This document shows positions 44,190 through 52,283 of a stretch of 64,000 bases of DNA, one piece after another (position 1 is the stretch's first letter; each line of letters starts with the position of its first letter). The stretch is from a bacterium (GTDB taxonomy: Bacteria; Bdellovibrionota; Bacteriovoracia; Bacteriovoracales; Bacteriovoracaceae), in contig JAUHVL010000001.1 of NCBI GenBank assembly GCA_030425045.1, positions 248,001-312,000 of the forward strand, given 5' to 3'. The position numbers and the translations under genes are program-made. The notes under the pieces were generated by a model that saw only the letters and a program-made list of their open reading frames with translations, ran no database searches and had not been told where the DNA came from.

Positions 44190-44252
44190 TGCCACGACCT
44201 GTGGCAGTTATCAACTCTGAGTACGTGAAAACGTGGCAAACCCTCTGCCACG
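44190..44252. repeat. four copies of TGCCAC/GTGGCA in the divergent intergenic region
   Basis: TGCCACG (44190-44196), GTGGCA (44201-44206), CGTGGCA (44232-44238) and TGCCACG (44246-44252) form two inverted-repeat pairs, stems of 6 and 7 bp. Any arm can pair with either opposite arm, giving alternative folds. They sit between the starts of a Cys-rich exported protein (44154) and a hybrid histidine kinase (44360), so a shared operator or an RNA switch could be present. Confidence 0.5.
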
Positions 44253-44359
44253 GGTAAAAAGGTAATAGAGAGCAATTATCTGAAATTATTAACTTTATTA
44301 GAGTGATTAGCCGATAAACTTATGAAATCATTTAGGAATATGAATCGAGAAAAATTATT

Positions 44360-47197
44360 GTGAATAATAAGTTAGCTAAAGAACATTCATTTGGCCTTGA
44401 TAAAAAACTGCAAGATTTAATCTTTAAAAAAATGTTACTGGCCACATGGATTATTATTACTCTTTATATTTTTGTTTATCTTTATTTTAAAGCGTGGCTT
44501 GCTTTTTCAATGGTATTGATTGGGACAACGATCCTCTCACCACTTAGTTATTACTTATACTTTAAAGGAAAAAAAGATTTAGCAAAATTATTATTAATAG
44601 TTTCTTGTGGCTTTTATATTCTTGTTTCTGATTTAAGTTTAAAACAATTAGTGATCGTTGAATTGTACTATATCCCTGCAGCGATTATTCCTCTTTTATT
44701 ATTTAATCTCGAAAAGAAAAAAAAGATTGTCACTTTTTCACTTCTTTTTCTTTTTTCTCTTTGGTTATTTTCTAAAATAGTTGGTTATCAGTTTTTACCT
44801 GAGAACTTTGTCGTTGAAACGAATATGACAAATTTTTTAAAATATTTTAACTTTGTTGGTGCTTTAGGTATCTCATTAGTTTTTGTAAATATTTTTGTTC
44901 GGACGATTACATTTTTATCAAAGAATATTAAACAGCAGTTCGACCAATCTCAAGATGCCATTATGACATTGGAGCCACCGACATGGGGTTTTACATCGTG
45001 TAACCTCTCTACGTTAAAGCTCTTTAATGTTAAATCAGAAGAGGAGTATATCAAACTAGGGCCTTGGAGTATTTCTCCAGAGTTTCAACCGGATGGAATT
45101 TCTTCAGCAGAAAAAGCCAAAAAGATGATTAGCTTAGCTATGGAGACGGGATACAATTATTTCGAGTGGATGCATACCACTGTTGATGGCAAGGAAATAC
45201 CTTGTACTGTTCTTCTTAGTCGTATCGATACTGAAGGAAGTTCGTACTTGCAGGCGGTAGTAAGAGACAATTCCGAGGAGAAGAGACTTCAGAGTAAACT
45301 TGTCGAATCTAACGAATATCTTGATCTCGCTTTAGAAGGTGCCAAGCTTGGAGTTTGGGATTGGATTTTAGAAAGTAATATTGTGACTTACGATAAAAGG
45401 TGGGCCGAAATTCTAGGGCTTAGCTTTAGTGAACTTGTCATGGATATCTCAACTTGGGAATCGAGAGTACATCCAGATGACTTAGATAATTGTTATAAAC
45501 AAATTGAACGTTATAGAAGAGGTGAAATATCTTCATATGAAAATATTTATCGAATGAAACACAAAAGCGGTAAATGGCTTCATATTTTAAGTAGAGGACG
45601 TTTTTCAGAATACGATGAAAAAGGAAACCCTGTTCGTTTTACGGGAACTCACCTCGATATTAGTGAGCTTGAGAGTGTGAAACAAAAATTATCACTTCTC
45701 TATGAAAACAGCCCTTTTGGATTTGCCTTTTGTGACATGGATGGAAATCTACTTGATGTAAATAAAAAATATGAGGAAATCACAGGCTATCCATTCGATG
45801 AGTTAAAAAAATTATCTTATTGGGATATCACTCCTAAGAAATATGAAAAAGAAGAAGCAGAGCAACTTAAGTCGTTAGAAAAATATGGAAAGTATGGTCC
45901 CTATAAAAAAGAATATATTAAAAAAGATGGAACACATATTCCTGTAGAGTTAAATGGTTTTATCGTAAAAGAGATTGATGGAACAATTGGTATCTGGTCA
46001 ATCATTGAAGACATCACCTTGAAAAAACAGCAGGAACAAGAAGTTGAAAAACAAAAACAAATTGCCTCTCATCACGCCAAGCTGGCTTCTATTGGGGAGT
46101 TGGCGGCAGGAGTTGGTCATGAGGTCAATAACCCCTTGGCGATTATAAATGGTTATGTCGCTACAATTGAAAACAAACTAAATAGACAAAAGTTAAATGA
46201 AGAGGAGTTGTCGGAATACCTCTCAAAAATAAATAGTGCTTCATATCGAATTTCAAATGTTATTCGAGGACTTAGAAACTTTTCAAGGTCTGATACAGAT
46301 GAAATTGTAGAATTTTTTCCCGTCGAAGCCATTAAAGAATCTTTTAACTTGATCAATGAGATTTATTCAAGTGAAGGAATTCAAATATATTTAACCGTTA
46401 AAGCGCAAGAGAAAATTTCTGTTAGAGGTAATAGGGGAAAATTTCAACAGATATTAATGAATTTAATCTCGAATGCAAAAGATGCAACACAACTCAAAGA
46501 TAAACGTATCATAGATATTTTGGCCTACGAGAATAAGAGTAAGTTTATCGTTGAAGTTAAAGACAATGGTGTTGGTATCGCAAAACATGTTTTAGATAAA
46601 ATGTTTGATCCTTTTTTTACAACAAAGGAAGTTAATAGAGGAACAGGGATTGGAATGTCTCTGGTTCATAGTTTTGTAAAAGAAATGAAAGGTGAGATTA
46701 TCGTAGACAGTAGAGAGGGACAGGGAACAACAATTAAAGTAGAAATACCGGCGGTACTTTCTAGTGAGGAAGTAATCGATGAGGTTGTTGAAACAAGTAA
46801 TGATGAAGATCTCAGTGGAACAATTTTATTAGTCGATGATGAAGAAAGTATTTTGACATTATTTTCTGATATCTTAAAAGATATGGGTTTAAATGTTGTC
46901 GTTGCCTCTGATGGAAAAGAAGCGCTAGATTATTATGAAAAAGAACCAGAGCGTTTTGATGTAATTGTTTCTGATATGCAGATGCCTATTATGGATGGAC
47001 CAACATTATTAAAAAGCTTGAGAGAAAATAAAGAAATAAAACAGCCAAAATTTATCTTTATTACTGGTGGAATTGATATTGATTTCGAAGAAAAATATAA
47101 AGACTTGATTAACCTAATAGATGGTCACCTCTATAAACCGTTTGATCTAAAAAAGATTTTTGATTTATTAAGAAAATGTTTAGATGAAATTTCGTAG
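44360..47197 (+). CDS. hybrid sensor histidine kinase with PAS domains and receiver
   Basis: 945 residues from GTG 44360. Six or so hydrophobic helices (about 28-195) form a membrane sensor. Three PAS-like regions follow (about 196-310, 318-435, 445-555; PAC segments KSGKWLHILSRGR and KKDGTHIPVELNG). The kinase core has the H-box GHEVNNPLAII (His about 586), N-box NLISNAKDAT, VKDNGVGI, and G-box RGTGIGMSLVHS. A C-terminal receiver (about 823-940) has VDDEES, phosphoacceptor DMQMPIMDG (Asp about 871) and KPFD. It senses an unknown signal and may phosphorylate its own receiver. No cognate regulator is adjacent. Confidence 0.9.
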   Translation: MNNKLAKEHSFGLDKKLQDLIFKKMLLATWIIITLYIFVYLYFKAWLAFSMVLIGTTILSPLSYYLYFKGKKDLAKLLLIVSCGFYILVSDLSLKQLVIVELYYIPAAIIPLLLFNLEKKKKIVTFSLLFLFSLWLFSKIVGYQFLPENFVVETNMTNFLKYFNFVGALGISLVFVNIFVRTITFLSKNIKQQFDQSQDAIMTLEPPTWGFTSCNLSTLKLFNVKSEEEYIKLGPWSISPEFQPDGISSAEKAKKMISLAMETGYNYFEWMHTTVDGKEIPCTVLLSRIDTEGSSYLQAVVRDNSEEKRLQSKLVESNEYLDLALEGAKLGVWDWILESNIVTYDKRWAEILGLSFSELVMDISTWESRVHPDDLDNCYKQIERYRRGEISSYENIYRMKHKSGKWLHILSRGRFSEYDEKGNPVRFTGTHLDISELESVKQKLSLLYENSPFGFAFCDMDGNLLDVNKKYEEITGYPFDELKKLSYWDITPKKYEKEEAEQLKSLEKYGKYGPYKKEYIKKDGTHIPVELNGFIVKEIDGTIGIWSIIEDITLKKQQEQEVEKQKQIASHHAKLASIGELAAGVGHEVNNPLAIINGYVATIENKLNRQKLNEEELSEYLSKINSASYRISNVIRGLRNFSRSDTDEIVEFFPVEAIKESFNLINEIYSSEGIQIYLTVKAQEKISVRGNRGKFQQILMNLISNAKDATQLKDKRIIDILAYENKSKFIVEVKDNGVGIAKHVLDKMFDPFFTTKEVNRGTGIGMSLVHSFVKEMKGEIIVDSREGQGTTIKVEIPAVLSSEEVIDEVVETSNDEDLSGTILLVDDEESILTLFSDILKDMGLNVVVASDGKEALDYYEKEPERFDVIVSDMQMPIMDGPTLLKSLRENKEIKQPKFIFITGGIDIDFEEKYKDLINLIDGHLYKPFDLKKIFDLLRKCLDEIS

Positions 47198-47719
47198 AAA
47201 TTTCTTAATTTCTTTTCTCGATCGCAACCGATAGAATTTTATATGAGAATATTGAGTCTCTTTAAACCTTTTTTCGTAACGTTTTATATTTCCACGATAT
47301 GTTTTTAACATCCACCATACGATTGAGTCTTTTGAAAACAACATTTTAAGTGATTCTCTATTACCTGTTCCTTCCCAGCGTTCTTCTTGAGAGAGTATTC
47401 TTTTAAGCGCCCTTGAGACACTTTGATAGAGGTTGATAATAAAGGGGGGATTGATCCAGATGACAGTATCAGCATAAGGCCAAGTGAGATGATTCGTTCT
47501 ATTATAATTTCCATCTACAATCCATTGCTCAGATGCCGTCGCATTTTTTAACTTTTCAAAAAGCTCATGGTCCGTTGACTCTTGCCAATTTGCTTTCCAA
47601 TGAAGTTGATCAATTTGAATGTGAGGATAGTTCAATTTGTCAGCGAGCTGTTTAGAAAATGTCGATTTTCCACTGCCCGTTGTTCCCACGACGATAATTT
47701 TTTTGATGAGTGTCTCCAC
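47180..47719 (-). CDS. small P-loop kinase (adenylate-kinase/FlaR-like)
   Basis: 179 residues if GTG 47719 is used (VETLIKKIIVVG); an upstream TTG at 47761 reads through the tRNA-derived repeat and is rejected. Walker A is VGTTGSGKST and a lid region with Arg/Lys follows, giving the fold of small AK-like P-loop kinases annotated as FlaR or topology modulation proteins. ATG/GTG evidence for the start is weak, with no clear ribosome-binding site. Before the island inserted, the gene would have started about 14 nt after the tRNA-Pro(GGG) 3' end. It overlaps the histidine kinase by 18 bp at its 3' end. Confidence 0.7.
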   Translation of the reverse strand: METLIKKIIVVGTTGSGKSTFSKQLADKLNYPHIQIDQLHWKANWQESTDHELFEKLKNATASEQWIVDGNYNRTNHLTWPYADTVIWINPPFIINLYQSVSRALKRILSQEERWEGTGNRESLKMLFSKDSIVWWMLKTYRGNIKRYEKRFKETQYSHIKFYRLRSRKEIKKFLRNFI

Positions 47720-47733
47720 TAATGAGTCATATA

Positions 47734-47752
47734 AATGGTCGGGCCGACTGGA
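47734..47752. repeat. left attachment repeat (partial tRNA-Pro 3' copy)
   Basis: Identical over 19 bases to 54585-54603, which spans the CCA end, acceptor stem and start of the T-stem of tRNA-Pro(GGG) (plus-strand AATGGTCGGGCCGACTGGA). It then diverges. It is a duplicated attachment core left by integration. Confidence 0.9.
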
Positions 47753-47793
47753 GCAATCCAACTATTCAAAATCATTTCGTTTTAAAAATGCTA

Positions 47794-47809
47794 GGTCACA
47801 AAAAGTCAC
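47794..47809 (+). repeat. GGTCAC/AGTCAC direct repeats near the left end
   Basis: GGTCAC at 47794-47799 and AGTCAC at 47804-47809, spaced 10 bases, lie 41 bases inside the left repeat. The same motif recurs three times at the right end in the same orientation. Spacing near one helical turn and location near both ends suggest integrase arm-type or Xis binding sites. Confidence 0.45.
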
Positions 47810-48126
47810 TAGGAAGCTAATTTATCCGCAATAGACTGATCTTTTGATAAAACTTCCAGCAGTCTTGAGGCCGCACCATCAGGTGTTCGCTGTCCTTGTT
47901 CCCACGCTCTCACTGTCGCTGTTTTCACGTTGAGTAGGGAAGCAAAAACGGGCTGGCTCATTTCAAAAACTTCTAATCGCAATTTCTTGATCGCCGTTTT
48001 AGTCCATTTGGGAGCAGGCTTGGAAAGTTTTCTCATGGTTTGTTTTCCCTTGAGTTCACCTTTCTCAATGGCCACCGCTTCACCTAGACTTTTTAAAAGG
48101 CCATTGGCCATACGTTTCTTTGCCAT
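47809..48126 (-). CDS. higA: HigA-type antitoxin (XRE family)
   Basis: 105 residues from ATG 48126, seven bases after AGGAG. The C-terminal half is an XRE HTH (EVFEMSQPVFASLLNVKTATVRAWEQGQRTP), the N-terminus is basic. It overlaps the toxin gene by one base (TGATG), toxin first, the HigBA order. It neutralises the toxin and probably represses the pair through the palindrome at 48462-48491. Confidence 0.85.
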   Translation of the reverse strand: MAKKRMANGLLKSLGEAVAIEKGELKGKQTMRKLSKPAPKWTKTAIKKLRLEVFEMSQPVFASLLNVKTATVRAWEQGQRTPDGAASRLLEVLSKDQSIADKLAS

Positions 48127-48461
48127 CACTCTTCTCCTTTCAATGTTGCCACAAGAGCCTTGAAAACCTTTTTCTCTTTTGGCGTTAAATCCTCAGACTC
48201 ATCTTTGCCATAGAGGTAGAGTAAATGGGTTATTTCTCTGTCGGGAATATCGAGATAAATGATCCTTAAACCACCTCGTTTTCCCTTTCCTCTCGATGAA
48301 TCGGGCATCCGCATCTTTCTTAGGCCACCAGTTCCAGCAATGACTTTGCCGATACTAGGGCTTTCTAGGATAGCGTCTTGAATTGCCTTTAAGAGGCTTT
48401 TATCGCCCAAGACTTCTAGTTTCTGTGAAAATGTAGGAGTCTCTTTGAACAGCCTCTTCAT
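48126..48461 (-). CDS. higB: HigB/RelE-type toxin
   Basis: 111 residues. The RelE/HigB fold is suggested by ETPTFSQKLEVLGDKSLLKAIQ, the conserved RGKGKRGGLRIIYLDI segment and LLYLYGKDESEDLTPKEKKVFK. Such toxins cut mRNA on the ribosome. ATG 48461 lies next to a large palindrome that holds the likely promoter/operator. Precedes the antitoxin gene with one-base overlap, and the pair would stabilise the island. Confidence 0.85.
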   Translation of the reverse strand: MKRLFKETPTFSQKLEVLGDKSLLKAIQDAILESPSIGKVIAGTGGLRKMRMPDSSRGKGKRGGLRIIYLDIPDREITHLLYLYGKDESEDLTPKEKKVFKALVATLKGEE

Positions 48462-48491
48462 AATACACAGTATTACATAATACTATGTATT
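48462..48491. promoter_or_regulatory. operator palindrome of the toxin-antitoxin pair
   Basis: AATACACAGTATT (48462-48474) and AATACTATGTATT (48479-48491) are complementary at 12 of 13 positions with a four-base centre, directly before the toxin start codon. The position suits autorepression by the HTH antitoxin; the AT-rich arms could contain the promoter -10. Confidence 0.65.
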
Positions 48492-48511
48492 AGTCAAGGT
48501 GCGTAAGAGTT

Positions 48512-48966
48512 TTAGCTTTTAACTAGGGGGATATCTTCACGGTTTTCGGCCCGCTCGGTAATTTCTTCTACTTGTTCGCTACTGAGGCTTTCTAACTTAC
48601 TTTTAGCCGTCCATTTCTTTCGGTTGTCTGGGGCAGCGTATTCATATCCCCAATACTCTGTGGCCTTGATATAAGGTCGTCTTTAAATTCAAAGAATGAA
48701 CTAGCAAAAGCTGTTTGCTCTGTATCGGCAGAAATGAAGGCAGTACAACTAACTATACTACCTTCCTCTAAGAGATGAAGTATTTCGGCAATATGATGAC
48801 CAGGGTATTCTCTATTCATTTCAACAAAATTTTCAGCACCTAAAAAGACTTCCTTAGACTGAGGCCAAATGGCTTTGAAGTCTGGATGGAAAAGACTTTT
48901 GGACTCATCCCATTTCTGTTCAGAGAATAACCGCCAGAGTTTACGAATAGTTTCTTTTTGATCCAT
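48512..48966 (-). pseudogene. frameshifted NTF2/SnoaL-like protein
   Basis: The frame from ATG 48966 encodes an NTF2/SnoaL-like fold (KETIRKLWRLFSEQKWDESK, LFHPDFKAIWPQS, HHIAEILHLLEEGSIV) up to about residue 98 (FFEFKDDL), then runs out of homology to a stop at 48592. Shifting the frame near 48678 restores ATEYWGYEYAAPDNRKKW, the expected end of this family, and runs to a stop at 48512. One lost base near 48678 explains it. It may be a pseudogene or a sequencing error. Intact function is unknown. Starts 9 bp after the integrase end. Confidence 0.75.
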
Positions 48967-48975
48967 GCCAAAAAA

Positions 48976-50150
48976 CTAGCTTTCTTGCCTTCTCAATTCA
49001 AGCACACTTGCGTTAAGAGTCTTGGGAAGGGAATAGCCGAGCTGATCTGTTGAGCCTTTAACATCGACACCTGCGAGCCGTAAATACTCGTCTGTTGTGC
49101 TTGTTTTGGAATGGCCACGATCGACATTACCTTTGGTAGCGAAACGCCTTGAGCCAGTAGATTGGTTATGAAGGTTGCCCGTAAGTCGTGAAACTTTACA
49201 GGCTCAAGACCAATCATTTCGCAAAATTCTCCTAAAACCTTGGCCTGATTTCCGTATTGCCACTCCTTTCTTCTCGGAAGAACCAAATCATCAAAAATGA
49301 GTGAGTCATCGTTTTTTCCGCCGAGATCTTCAGAGAACGGGCCGATATTTCTTAATTCCAAAAGTAAATTTGAAAGCTCTTTAGAAATTGGGCAGACCCT
49401 ATTTTGATTAGATTTTGTAGAGTGGTAACCATCTTTTTTACTCCATGAAGATTTGATCGTAATGATTCCTGAAACTTCATCAATATCAGACCATCTTAGG
49501 GCGTAGAGTTCTCCGCTTCTCATTCCACTCAAAAGAGCAAAAGCCCAATGGAAATAAAAAGGATGATTTGAATCTTTACCTTCAAGGAGAAGCTTTTCAG
49601 CCTCTTTGGTATTCAATACTCTCTTTTTTGATGGAGCTACTTTTATTTTAATTCCACTAACAGGATTTCTCGGTATGCCTCCATCTTCAACGGCTGCCTG
49701 AAAAATCCTTCTTAGATTTCGGCAGATTCTCTTCTGGGTATGGGCCGTAACCTTTCCACGACTTGGCATAGTTTCAAAGATAAAGTCATAGATATCGTGT
49801 TTGGTAATGTTACGAATCTCTTTTTCTTCAAGGTCTGGAGTTAGCCACTTCTTTAAGTCACCATCATATTGCATTATAGTGCTGTTTTTATGAGTCGTCT
49901 TAATACAGTTTAAAAACTTTTGGCGATACTCTTTAAAGCTTAGATGGCCACAGTCTCCACTTAGCCGAGCTTCTTCTTCCATTCTTCGCTTAAAGGCTGC
50001 TTGTTCCGCTAATCTATAGGAACTAAATCGTTGTCCTTTTTGATCTGTACGGAATTTTGGTTGATGTCTTTTCCCCGTTTTGGGGTCTGTAATACTTAGT
50101 TGGACTTTATAATAAGTCTTACTTTTGTGTTTATAAGCTTTAATCATCAT
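48976..50150 (-). pseudogene. tyrosine integrase, frameshifted before the catalytic His/Tyr
   Basis: From ATG 50150 (AGGAG seven bases upstream) the protein has the SAM-like core-binding region (about 70-160) and catalytic Arg211 (SGMRSGELYALRW), Lys near 246 and H321xxR324 (FHDLRATFITN). At residue about 345 (KVMSIV, near 49114-49118) the frame changes, and the next expected motif GHSKTSTTDEYLRLAG, with catalytic His and Tyr, is found only in the other frame, ending at stop 48976. The uninterrupted frame instead stops at 48993. Loss of one G from a GTGGGCC-like run explains this. As read, the integrase cannot act, so the island should be immobile unless another recombinase helps; an assembly error must be ruled out. 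Confidence 0.88.
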
Positions 50151-50353
50151 TGGTGATCTCCTTTGATTTGAGATACCAATAACTGGTCTAGCTTTTCTCG
50201 TCTGAATCTCAAGTTTCGTCCCAATTTTCCATCAACTGGTATTTGGCCTCGAGATACTTTTACTCTCAAGTTTTCTTCCGAAATACATAAATATTCGGCC
50301 GCTTGCTTAGAGTCTAACCATTCTTTTTGACTGTTAAAGATCTTGTCTTTCAT
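50147..50353 (-). CDS. excisionase-like helix-turn-helix protein
   Basis: 68 residues from ATG 50353, behind AGGAT. MerR-like HTH_17 domain (WLDSKQAAEYLCISEENLRV, GKLGRNLRFRREKLDQLL). Proteins of this kind act as excisionase or transcription factor beside integrases. Its stop overlaps the integrase start (ATGA), so the two are one operon. Confidence 0.82.
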   Translation of the reverse strand: MKDKIFNSQKEWLDSKQAAEYLCISEENLRVKVSRGQIPVDGKLGRNLRFRREKLDQLLVSQIKGDHQ

Positions 50354-50450
50354 ATTTATCATCCTGTTCTTAAAAGTTAAACTTCTTGGCCAAGAACTTG
50401 GTCAGAATGACATGGATAATTTATTGCCAGTGGTACAGAAACATGAATTC

Positions 50451-51218
50451 TTAATTTATTTTGACAACTTTTGGTGCGCCGCTAACTGGGCCTATATTCA
50501 TTGAACTAATGATATGGCCTTTGTAAAAACCAGCGACTCCAGCAGAATTGAAGGCGTTGATATCCCTTTTAAGGGTGCTTTTATAGAAATGTTCAGCAGA
50601 TTCGTTAAACAAGTAAATATTGTCTTTGAAAAGGTGGTAGAGGTTAGGGGACTTTTTTTGATCTTTGGTTTCGTCTTCATCGAAGGTTTTTCTAAGTTTC
50701 TGTAGAAAAGAAGACTTTCCTGGGTGGCAGTCTATCCCTAGTAGAACAAGGATTTTTGAAGCAAATAACAGTCCTTGGCTTTTTGACTCAAAATAGTTTT
50801 GTGACTTTAGATTTCCAAGTGAAGAGCCGTTTCCGTAAAGAAGGTAATGACAAAATTGCAGGATATGATGTTTTAGCTTTTGAGGGATTCTACCTTTAGG
50901 CAGATCAAGCCCTAATTTGTTCCATTCTTTAGTCTTTTTCTTATCGAAGGACGTTTGTTCGCTTTCTTCTCTCCTCGTTTTGGGAGCGCTACTCATAATA
51001 ATATGTGTTAATTGGTTTATGATTGTTGGAGCTGCTAGAGATCTAGGGGCTAATTCGCTGGGGATATTCTGATCTTCTTTTAAAAAAGTCTTAAGGTTAT
51101 TGATAATGTCTTCGGGGGAAAATCCACCTAGCTCCTCCGCCTTATAGGCCGCATATAAATACTCATGAAAATTAATTTCATCAACAATATTTAAAATGCA
51201 GTTTTTGTAAATTTTCAT
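50451..51218 (-). CDS. island protein of unknown function
   Basis: 255 residues from ATG 51218; a TTG at 51260 gives 14 more. No signal peptide or membrane segment. Mixed alpha, with Lys/Glu-rich segments (TRREESEQTSFDKKKTKEWN) and a CHYLLYGNGSS / GIDCHPGKSSF region with paired His/Cys but no known motif. Divergent from the plus-strand module by 87 bp, which is where the replication or packaging-control genes of satellites often sit. Function not recognised. Confidence 0.5.
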   Translation of the reverse strand: MKIYKNCILNIVDEINFHEYLYAAYKAEELGGFSPEDIINNLKTFLKEDQNIPSELAPRSLAAPTIINQLTHIIMSSAPKTRREESEQTSFDKKKTKEWNKLGLDLPKGRIPQKLKHHILQFCHYLLYGNGSSLGNLKSQNYFESKSQGLLFASKILVLLGIDCHPGKSSFLQKLRKTFDEDETKDQKKSPNLYHLFKDNIYLFNESAEHFYKSTLKRDINAFNSAGVAGFYKGHIISSMNIGPVSGAPKVVKIN

Positions 51219-51305
51219 GTTTTTGTACCACTGACTTTTAAAATTCTCGGTTAATTTCAAAGAAATTGTTCAAGAAGTTTCTGAAGCCTATCAGAGGAGG
51301 TCTTT

Positions 51306-51530
51306 ATGAGAAAGCGCAACTTCAAACTTTTGGCGGCACTGGCCGAGAAAGGTTTAAGACAAATTTACTTGGTAAACTTATCAGTCGTTAGCAACGAGTC
51401 GAGAATGTCAAAGATCATCAATTATCGTGTTGTGCCAAATCGGGCCGAAGTCGAAAAACTTGAAAATATCCTCGGAAAGACTTCAGAGCAATTGGACTTA
51501 AATTACGACTTAGTCGTTCAACAAAAATAA
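51306..51530 (+). CDS. small XRE-like HTH protein
   Basis: 74 residues with AGAGGAGG seven bases before ATG 51306. Sequence KLLAALAEKGLRQIYLVNLS, SRMSKIINYRVVPNRAEVEKLENILGKTSEQLDL fits a Cro-type HTH (helix, turn, recognition helix around SRMSKIINYR). It could be the regulator of the plus-strand module. Strong Shine-Dalgarno supports that it is real. Confidence 0.6.
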   Translation: MRKRNFKLLAALAEKGLRQIYLVNLSVVSNESRMSKIINYRVVPNRAEVEKLENILGKTSEQLDLNYDLVVQQK

Positions 51531-51564
51531 GTAGTTAGGTCTACTTAAAATTTAGGAGGCAGTT

Positions 51565-52260
51565 ATGGCAAGAGTTACTTGTTCTAGGTTATCTACGCCC
51601 TTTAAAGGAAGCATGGAAAATGAGTATTTTGAGATTAAGCGCTACGAATCCAATGATCTTGTGAAGAAGCGGGTTAAAGCATTGTTCTATATGAACAATA
51701 TTTTCATTGGAAACTCGTATCGAAAAAAGAGGGTCAGGCAGCATTTTAAGGTTAAAAAGAATGAATCAAATGTATATCTTCAGACCTTGGAGGAGGCATA
51801 CAATATCGTTAGGAAGCAACTTGACTCAAAATACCGTTTTGAAACTATTCAAACATTCCATGAACAGAGTTTGGCCAAGTTTTTAAACCTTAATCAAGTA
51901 AAAACAATTCGATCAATTTGGATAGGGAGAAGGAATATAGATCTGTATTTACCCGATTACGGCTTTGCTATCGAAGTAAATGGGCCAATTCATCATCAAG
52001 AAAGAAAAATGAAAAAGGATACCAGTCGAGATTTATTTTTTAATAATAATCAAATTCCAATTATGGAGATTGAAAATCAGGACATTAGAAAGAGAAAATA
52101 TTTTCTATTATCCAATTTAAAATATGAGAAAAAACTCAATTTAAGAGAGCGGGAAAAACGGGCATTAAACATTTATGCCATAACCGTTGCGACGTATTGT
52201 GATTGGTCTTGGATCGAGAACTTCTTTGGATACAACCTTCGTGGACTTGATGAGATTTAA
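51565..52260 (+). CDS. DUF559/VSR-like endonuclease
   Basis: 231 residues; strong TTAGGAGGCAG before ATG 51565. The C-terminal half has RRNIDLYLPDYGFAIEVNGP (Asp126, Glu137, Asn139), HH at 143-144 and Lys151-Asp152, then RDLFFNNNQIPIMEIEN, the layout of VSR/PD-(D/E)xK-fold nucleases with DUF559. The N-terminal 100 residues are basic and unassigned. It may cut phage or host DNA, or process packaged DNA. It is in an operon with the terminase gene 23 bp later. Confidence 0.7.
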   Translation: MARVTCSRLSTPFKGSMENEYFEIKRYESNDLVKKRVKALFYMNNIFIGNSYRKKRVRQHFKVKKNESNVYLQTLEEAYNIVRKQLDSKYRFETIQTFHEQSLAKFLNLNQVKTIRSIWIGRRNIDLYLPDYGFAIEVNGPIHHQERKMKKDTSRDLFFNNNQIPIMEIENQDIRKRKYFLLSNLKYEKKLNLREREKRALNIYAITVATYCDWSWIENFFGYNLRGLDEI

Positions 52261-52283
52261 CTTTTAAGGGGATTATTAAGGCC

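Noticed and set aside
49110-49125. Programmed frameshift in the integrase
   Set aside because: No slippery heptamer is visible; a simple base loss in a GGCC stretch explains the alternate frame.
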